DNA from: JALYUA01 sp038203955
GTDB lineage: Bacteria > Acidobacteriota > Thermoanaerobaculia > UBA5066 > Gp7-AA6
Assembly: GCA_038203955.1 (NCBI GenBank)
Contig: JBBRDK010000067.1
Coordinates: forward strand, 1 to 19,789
Direction of reading: 5' to 3'
Length of the DNA stretch: 19,789 nucleotides
This document shows positions 15,194 to 19,789 of this stretch, in pieces; positions within the stretch are counted from its first letter, which is position 1, and each line of letters starts with the position of its first letter. The translations under genes and the position numbers were made by a program. The notes beneath the pieces are model-generated. The model was not told where the DNA came from and did no database searches. It saw nothing but the letters and a program-made list of their open reading frames with translations.

Positions 15194-16393
15194 CTACAGC
15201 GCTCCCACGAAGCGGCCGGGGGCGAGGCGGCGGTCGGGATCGAGGCGCGACTTCATCGCCTGCATCACCGGCCACGAAGAGGGCCGGTCGCCCCAGATGT
15301 CCATACGGGCGCGGATCTCCGCCGGGGCCGCCGCGAGAGTGAGCGAGCCCCCGAATCCCGCGAGCACCGATCGCGCGCGGGAAAGCGCCGCGGCCGTCGG
15401 ATCGGGGGCTCCGCAAGCCCCGCCCACAAACCCGAGGCCCAGGGTCGGATACCACACGGCGCCGGCGTCGTGCATCGTCGCCAGGATCGGAGAGAGGACG
15501 TCCGCTGCGACGCTCTCGACCGCGGAGCGGGGGGCGGCAATCTTCGCGCGAAGAGGAGACGGGCCTCGAACGGCATCGTGCCGCGCCCGGAAGCCGTCCG
15601 CCGCGGCCGGGTCCGCGGTCTGCCCGTTCGCGGCTCCGCTCCGCGCCACGAGGCTCATGAACCGGTCCCGCTGCTGCTCGACTCCCGCGGCAAAGCCCTC
15701 GAACTGGACCGCGAGGTCGAAGGTCCTCGCTCCCGAGAGGATCGCCACCGCGGAAGCCGGCTCGAGCTGCGCGCGCCGCATCTCACGCACGAGGTTCCTG
15801 AGAAGGGCGGCGGAGCAGCCGGGCACGAGGACCGTCGTCGACGTCTCGGGGAGAGGGTGCAGGCGAAACGTGACCGTCGCGATCAGGCCGAGCGTTCCGA
15901 GCGACCCCACCATGAGCTTGGGGATGTCGAAGCCCGCCACCGTCTTGACGACCTTCCCTCCGCCGCGGGAGCCGGTGCCGTCGGCGCGCACGATCGAGAC
16001 GCCGATGATGAGGTCCCGGATCGAGCCGTAACGCGCGCGCAGCGGTCCGAACGCGTTCCCCGCCACGAGCCCGCCGAGCGTGGCGCGCTCCGGCGAAGGC
16101 GGATCGAGCGCGAGCCTCTGCCCGTGCGCGCCGACGGTCTGCTGCAGGAGGGCGAGCGGGACGCCCGCCTCCGCGACGACGATCTGATCCGACGGCGCGT
16201 GTTCGAGGATACGCCCGAGTCCGCCGGTGCGCAGAACGGCGTCGAGCCGCTCCGGCAGGTGACCGGCGTCGAGGTCGGTGGCGCCGCCGACGAAGAGAAG
16301 CCGCGCAGCGTCGCGCGCGCACCGCGCCATGACCTCCGCCGCCTCCTCCACGCTGCCCGGGGAAAAGACGAGCTTCGGGCGGACGCCGAGCAC
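15194..16393 (-). CDS. glcE: Glycolate oxidase FAD-binding subunit
   Basis: This 399-residue protein is the second flavin-binding subunit of glycolate oxidase. It has a PCMH-type FAD fold with ATLGGLVAGNAFGPLRARYG at 104-123 and GGKVVKTVAGFDIPKLMVGS at 145-164, both characteristic of GlcE. It is somewhat longer than the 350-residue E. coli protein. The start is a GTG at 16393 with GAGGGAG about eight bases upstream; the frame is open back to a TGA at the edge of the heptamer array, but no other start codon occurs there. Unlike its neighbours it is separated from the upstream gene, glcD, by 132 bases that contain the repeat array. Confidence 0.92.
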   Translation of the reverse strand: MLGVRPKLVFSPGSVEEAAEVMARCARDAARLLFVGGATDLDAGHLPERLDAVLRTGGLGRILEHAPSDQIVVAEAGVPLALLQQTVGAHGQRLALDPPSPERATLGGLVAGNAFGPLRARYGSIRDLIIGVSIVRADGTGSRGGGKVVKTVAGFDIPKLMVGSLGTLGLIATVTFRLHPLPETSTTVLVPGCSAALLRNLVREMRRAQLEPASAVAILSGARTFDLAVQFEGFAAGVEQQRDRFMSLVARSGAANGQTADPAAADGFRARHDAVRGPSPLRAKIAAPRSAVESVAADVLSPILATMHDAGAVWYPTLGLGFVGGACGAPDPTAAALSRARSVLAGFGGSLTLAAAPAEIRARMDIWGDRPSSWPVMQAMKSRLDPDRRLAPGRFVGAL

Positions 16394-16450
16394 CGCGTCT
16401 CCCTCGCGACCTTCCCGAACGGCCAGGTTCAGATCATGCTCCAGGGTTCG

Positions 16451-16522
16451 GAACGCTCAACGCTGAACGCTCAACGCCCAACCAACCCTCGACTCTCGAC
16501 TCTCAACTCTCAACTCTCAACT
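16451..16522. repeat. Two adjacent 7-bp tandem repeat blocks in the glcD-glcE gap
   Basis: The first block is GAACGCT, CAACGCT, GAACGCT, CAACGCC, then a degraded CAACCAA. The second block, 16488-16522, is CTCGACT twice and CTCAACT three times. The blocks share a 7-base period but not the unit. The second is the reverse complement of the GAGTYGA array at 11923-11964. The block ends three bases from the glcD stop codon. The repeat interrupts an otherwise tightly coupled operon. Confidence 0.88.
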
Positions 16523-16525
16523 TCC

Positions 16526-17995
16526 TCACCCCCGATCCGCCTCCCCCGAGAGCTCGGTCGGATGGGCGCGATAGACCCCCGGCCGGTCCCCGCACAGCCG
16601 CGGCGTCGGAAAGACCTTCCCGGGGTTGAATCGATTCTCCGGGTCGAACGCGCAGCGCACCCGGCCCATGGTGTCGAGGTCGCCCTCCCCGAACATCTCC
16701 CCCATGTACGGCGCCTTGTCCGCGCCGACGCCGTGCTCTCCCGTGATCGATCCGCCGGACCGGATGCAGATCCGGAGAATGTCGCCCCCGAGCTCCTCCG
16801 CGCGTTTCTCCTGCCCCGGAACGCGCGCGTCGTACAGGACGAGCGGGTGCAGGTTGCCGTCGCCCGCGTGAAAGACGTTGGCGACCCGGAGTCCCGCGGC
16901 AACGGCGAGCGACTCGATCTCCCGGAGCACCGGGGCGATCGCGGAGCGCGGGATCACCCCGTCCTGAACGATGTAGTTGGGGCTGATGCGGCCGACGGCG
17001 GCGAACGCGCTCTTGCGTCCCTTCCACATGAGCTGCCGCTCGTCTTCGTCGCGCGGGAGACGGATCTCGAGCGCGCCCGCCGCGGCCGCCAGACGTGTCG
17101 CGGAATCGGACGTGTGCTCGACTTCGGCGAGCGGTCCGTCCACGTCCATCAGAAGGGCCGCCCCGACGTCCGGCCAGTCCACCCCTGTGGCGGCCTTCGC
17201 CGCGACGATCGCGAGCCGGTCCATCATCTCGATCGCCGCCGGGACGATCCCCGACGCGATGATCGCGGAGACCGCGTGGCCGGCCTCGTCCGTCGAGGGA
17301 AACGTCGCGAAGAACGTGCGGGTCGCCTCGGGCTTGCGGAGGATGCGGAGAACGACCTCGGTCACGATCCCCAGCATGCCCTCGCTCCCCACGACGACGC
17401 CCAGAAGGTCGTAGCCGGGAGAGTCGGCGACGGCGCCCCCCAGATCGACGATCGAGCCGTCGCCGAGGACGATGCGGGCGCCGAGAACGTGGTTCACCGT
17501 GAAGCCGTACTTCAGGCAATGCGCCCCTCCGGAGTTCTCCGCGACGTTGCCGCCGATCGTGCAGACGCTCTGGGAGGAAGGGTCGGGAGCGTAGTAGTAG
17601 CCCTCCGGGGAGAGGCGGCGGCTGACGTCGAGGTTGATCACTCCGGGCTCCACCCGCATCCACTCGTTCTCGAAGTCGATCTCGAGGATCCTCTTCATGC
17701 GCGAGAGGCCGACGACCACGCAACCGGGAACGGGCAACGCGCCGCCGGAGAGCCCCGTCCCCGCTCCGCGCGGGACGATCGGCAGTCCGGCTCGGGCCGC
17801 CAGCCGCACGACCTCCGCCACCTCCGCCGTCGACCCCGGAAGAGCCACGAGGCCCGGCCTGACGCGGAAGCTCGCCAGCCCGTCGCACTCGTAGGTCCGC
17901 AGCTGCTCGGGCTCGCTGACGCAGTGGCTTTTTCCCACGACGGCGGCGATGCTCGCGATGAGGCTCTCGGGGACGGTGGGCGGGGAGGCGCTCAT
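16526..17995 (-). CDS. glcD: Glycolate oxidase FAD-linked catalytic subunit
   Basis: This 489-residue subunit oxidises glycolate to glyoxylate. It belongs to the PCMH-type FAD oxidases with PRGAGTGLSGGA at 75-86, IGGNVAENSGG at 147-157 and VVGSEGMLGIVTEV at 201-214. The C-terminal FAD-oxidase domain has FHAGDGNLHP at 375-384 and GSITGEHGVG at 415-424, the active-site His-rich motifs of the GlcD / D-lactate dehydrogenase family. D-lactate dehydrogenase is the main alternative, but glcE and glcF downstream favour glycolate. The ATG at 17995 has GAGGA eight bases upstream and starts 19 bases after aceB. Together with malate synthase it gives glycolate to malate. Confidence 0.94.
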   Translation of the reverse strand: MSASPPTVPESLIASIAAVVGKSHCVSEPEQLRTYECDGLASFRVRPGLVALPGSTAEVAEVVRLAARAGLPIVPRGAGTGLSGGALPVPGCVVVGLSRMKRILEIDFENEWMRVEPGVINLDVSRRLSPEGYYYAPDPSSQSVCTIGGNVAENSGGAHCLKYGFTVNHVLGARIVLGDGSIVDLGGAVADSPGYDLLGVVVGSEGMLGIVTEVVLRILRKPEATRTFFATFPSTDEAGHAVSAIIASGIVPAAIEMMDRLAIVAAKAATGVDWPDVGAALLMDVDGPLAEVEHTSDSATRLAAAAGALEIRLPRDEDERQLMWKGRKSAFAAVGRISPNYIVQDGVIPRSAIAPVLREIESLAVAAGLRVANVFHAGDGNLHPLVLYDARVPGQEKRAEELGGDILRICIRSGGSITGEHGVGADKAPYMGEMFGEGDLDTMGRVRCAFDPENRFNPGKVFPTPRLCGDRPGVYRAHPTELSGEADRG

Positions 17996-18014
17996 GAAAG
18001 TCCTCGGATGCCGG

Positions 18015-19586
18015 CTACTCCAGGCGCCGGTACGCGGGAAACGTCAGGAACTCCGTGAACTCCGGTTTTTCCACCAGCTCGTCGAGGATCTCGGCGGCCT
18101 CCCGAAGGCGGCCGGCGGTCTCGCCGCCCAGCGCCGCGAGCTCCTCCGCGCGGACCCGCCGGTACAGATCGAGCGTCACCTTCCGGCCGTCCGAGAGCGC
18201 GGCTCCGTTGTGGATCCACTGCCAGAGCTGCGACCGCGAGATCTCCGCCGTCGCGACGTCTTCCATCAGGTTGAATATGGCGGCGGCCCCGTTGCCGAGC
18301 AGCCACGAATTCAGGTACTGAAGCGCGACGTTCACGTTGTTGCGAAACCCGGCTTCCGACACGGACCCGCCGGGGACCCGCGTGTCGATCAGCATCGCCG
18401 CCGTCGTCGCGACGTCTTCGCGCAGCCGCTCCTTCTGGTTCGCGCGGCCGGCGAGCGCCTTCTCGAAGACTTCGCGCGCGATCTCGACCAACCCCGGGTG
18501 GGCCACCCAGGTGCCGTCGAAGCCGTCGGCCGCCTCCCGGTTCTTGTCCTCCCGGACCTTCGCGAGCGCGGCGTCGTTGACCTCGGGGTCCTTGCGGCTC
18601 GGAATGAAAGGCGCCATGCCGCCCATCGCGTGCGCCCCGCGGCGATGGCAGGTCGCGACCAGAAGCTCCGTGTAGGCGCGCACGAAGGGCACGGTCATCG
18701 TGAGCTGTGCCCTCTCGGGAAGGACCAGGTCCCGGCGCTCCCGGAGAGTCTTGATCGCCGAGAAGAGGTAATCCCACCTCCCGGCGTTCAAGCCGCTCGC
18801 GTGCTCGCGGAGCTCGTACAGGACCTCGTCCATCTCGAACGCCGCCGGCAGCGTCTCCACCAGGACGGTCGCGCGGAACGTGCCGCGTGGGATCCCGAGC
18901 TCCTGCTGGGCGAAGACGAAGACGTCGTTCCACAGCCGCGCCTCGAGGTGGCTTTCCATCTTGGGCAGGTAGAAATAGGGGGCGGTCCCGCGGGCGATCC
19001 GCTCCCGGGCGTTGTGAAAGACGTACAGGCCGAAGTCGAAGAGACTCGCCGAGACCGGCTGCCCATCCACCTGGATGTGCTTTTCGACCAGGTGCCAGCC
19101 GCGGGGACGCACCAGGAGCGTCGCCACCCGCGGGTTCAGGCGGTAGCTCTTTCCTTCCGGGCTGTCCCAGGAGATCTCCCCTCGCACCGCGTCGATCAGG
19201 TTCGCCTGTCCGGAAATGACGTTCTCCCACGTCGGAGACAGAGAGTCCTCGAAATCCGCCATGAAGACGTCCGCGCCGGAGTTGAGCGCGTTGATCATCA
19301 TCTTGCGCTCTACTGGGCCCGTGATCTCGACCCATCGCCGGTCGAGATCCGAGGGCGCCGCGGCCACCTTCCAGCCCTCCCGGCGCACGGAAGCCGTCTC
19401 CGGAAGGAAGTCGGGCAGGTCCCCGGCATCGAAGCGAGCCTGCCTCGCGGCGCGGCGGAGGAGTAGGTCCTGCCGGGTGGGCTCGAAGCGACGCGCGAGC
19501 CTCTCGAGGAAATCGAGCGCCTCGGGGGACAGGACCGATTCCGCGGACGCCGGCGACCTCCCGAGGACCTGGACTTCGCTCGCCAT
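18015..19586 (-). CDS. aceB: Malate synthase A
   Basis: This 523-residue enzyme condenses glyoxylate with acetyl-CoA to malate. The length and sequence are those of the A isoform (about 530 residues), not the longer G isoform that accompanies E. coli glc genes. Landmarks are ADVFMADFEDS at 105-115, VRPRGWHL with the catalytic Arg, LVETLPAAFEM around Glu244, and the family signature SGLNAGRWDYLFS at 264-276. NLMEDVATAEISRSQLWQW carries the conserved acidic residue. I chose the ATG at 19586 over an upstream in-frame TTG at 19598 because GGAGG lies seven bases before the ATG. It leads the operon aceB-glcD-glcE-glcF-activator. No isocitrate lyase is in the window, so glycolate oxidation is its visible glyoxylate source. 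Confidence 0.96.
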   Translation of the reverse strand: MASEVQVLGRSPASAESVLSPEALDFLERLARRFEPTRQDLLLRRAARQARFDAGDLPDFLPETASVRREGWKVAAAPSDLDRRWVEITGPVERKMMINALNSGADVFMADFEDSLSPTWENVISGQANLIDAVRGEISWDSPEGKSYRLNPRVATLLVRPRGWHLVEKHIQVDGQPVSASLFDFGLYVFHNARERIARGTAPYFYLPKMESHLEARLWNDVFVFAQQELGIPRGTFRATVLVETLPAAFEMDEVLYELREHASGLNAGRWDYLFSAIKTLRERRDLVLPERAQLTMTVPFVRAYTELLVATCHRRGAHAMGGMAPFIPSRKDPEVNDAALAKVREDKNREAADGFDGTWVAHPGLVEIAREVFEKALAGRANQKERLREDVATTAAMLIDTRVPGGSVSEAGFRNNVNVALQYLNSWLLGNGAAAIFNLMEDVATAEISRSQLWQWIHNGAALSDGRKVTLDLYRRVRAEELAALGGETAGRLREAAEILDELVEKPEFTEFLTFPAYRRLE

Positions 19587-19701
19587 GCTCGCCTCCAAAG
19601 CCCTCCGAGACTACATCAGCCCCGGCACCGGCGGGCGGGTCCGGACGAAGATCGCGGTCCGGCATGCCGATCCTTTTTTTGTTTTCGAGAAGCCGCCGCC
19701 G

Positions 19702-19730
19702 TTGACATACGATTCGACGCAATCCATGAG
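19702..19730 (+). promoter_or_regulatory. Possible sigma-70 promoter for the rightmost gene
   Basis: A perfect TTGACA (19702-19707) is followed 17 bases later by CATGAG, a poor -10. A second perfect TTGACA lies on the opposite strand at 19738-19743, pointing toward aceB, but no acceptable -10 follows at the right distance. The two hexamers face each other. Promoter assignment is weak in both directions. Confidence 0.3.
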
Positions 19731-19750
19731 GTCCTTTTGTCAAGCCGGGG

Positions 19751-19765
19751 CCGTCCGGCGGACGG
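19751..19765. promoter_or_regulatory. Perfect inverted repeat upstream of the rightmost gene
   Basis: CCGTCC-GGC-GGACGG is a perfect 6-3-6 palindrome ending 19 bases before the ATG at 19785. It could be an operator or a 5' untranslated stem-loop just ahead of the ribosome-binding site. Its unit differs from that of the palindromes at 12436-12472. Confidence 0.4.
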
Positions 19766-19784
19766 TTCCAGAGAGGGAGACGCC

Positions 19785-19789
19785 ATGAA
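19785..19789 (+). CDS. Start of a plus-strand gene leaving the window
   Basis: An ATG at 19785 follows a purine-rich AGAGAGGGAGA (19770-19780), a good ribosome-binding site at usual spacing. Only two bases after the ATG are available, so the product cannot be named. It would be divergent from aceB. The 198-base region between them (19587-19784) otherwise holds an A/T-rich run at 19674-19685 and the elements listed separately. Confidence 0.45.

Noticed and set aside
16451..16522. CRISPR-like repeats
   Set aside because: The units are 7 bases with no spacers, so these are simple tandem repeats and no cas gene is present.
15122..18058. A 978-codon open frame on the plus strand opposite glcF, glcE and glcD
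   Set aside because: It lies antisense to genes with clear motifs, its translation is Arg/Pro/Asp-rich without any domain, and it even reads through the heptamer repeats. High GC codon bias creates such frames.
19650..19685. Hairpin followed by a T-run, resembling a plus-strand terminator
   Set aside because: The stem is only five base pairs with a long loop, and no plus-strand gene precedes it. On the aceB strand it is an A-rich leader stretch.

Overview
The window is high-GC, densely packed bacterial DNA. A phosphate-selective-porin-like beta-barrel protein ending in aromatic residues plus Phe, a Tat-exported binding protein and an AK-HSDH fusion all point to a Gram-negative bacterium. The gene set and style resemble Acidobacteriota or a neighbouring high-GC phylum, but I cannot assign the phylum from sequence alone. 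No rRNA, tRNA, IS element, integrase or CRISPR array was seen. No stretch longer than about 200 bases lacks a gene.

Layout. (1) 1-4690, plus strand: the tail of an outer-membrane porin, then a complete family-1 ABC importer (Tat-secreted solute-binding protein, MalK/UgpC-type ATPase, two permeases), most likely one uptake operon for a sugar, polyol or related solute. (2) 4749-11895, minus strand, read right to left: a tautomerase, then thrA (fused aspartokinase-homoserine dehydrogenase), thrB and thrC, then aguB and aguA. These make threonine from aspartate and putrescine from agmatine. Three junctions are tight: two 4-bp ATGA overlaps and one 9-nt gap. (3) 12069-12472, minus strand: a compact unit with two tandem palindromes, a well-spaced sigma-54 -24/-12 promoter, a perfect Shine-Dalgarno, a 76-codon gene for a small membrane-anchored or secreted protein, and a hairpin terminator. 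(4) 12479-19586, minus strand: aceB (malate synthase A), glcD, glcE, glcF and a sigma-54 activator. Together these oxidise glycolate to glyoxylate and condense it with acetyl-CoA to malate. The activator overlaps glcF by 4 bp and ends 7 bases before the palindromes. (5) 19587-19789: a divergent intergenic region with the start of a plus-strand gene running off the end.

Most interesting: the activator, its probable binding sites, the sigma-54 promoter, the small protein and the terminator form a self-contained regulatory cassette attached to a glycolate operon. The activator's receiver domain lacks the phospho-accepting Asp (Ala65), so it is probably not controlled by ordinary phosphorylation. 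A second pattern is three degenerate 7-bp tandem repeat arrays with related units, one at a convergent operon end, one before the tautomerase gene and one between glcD and glcE.
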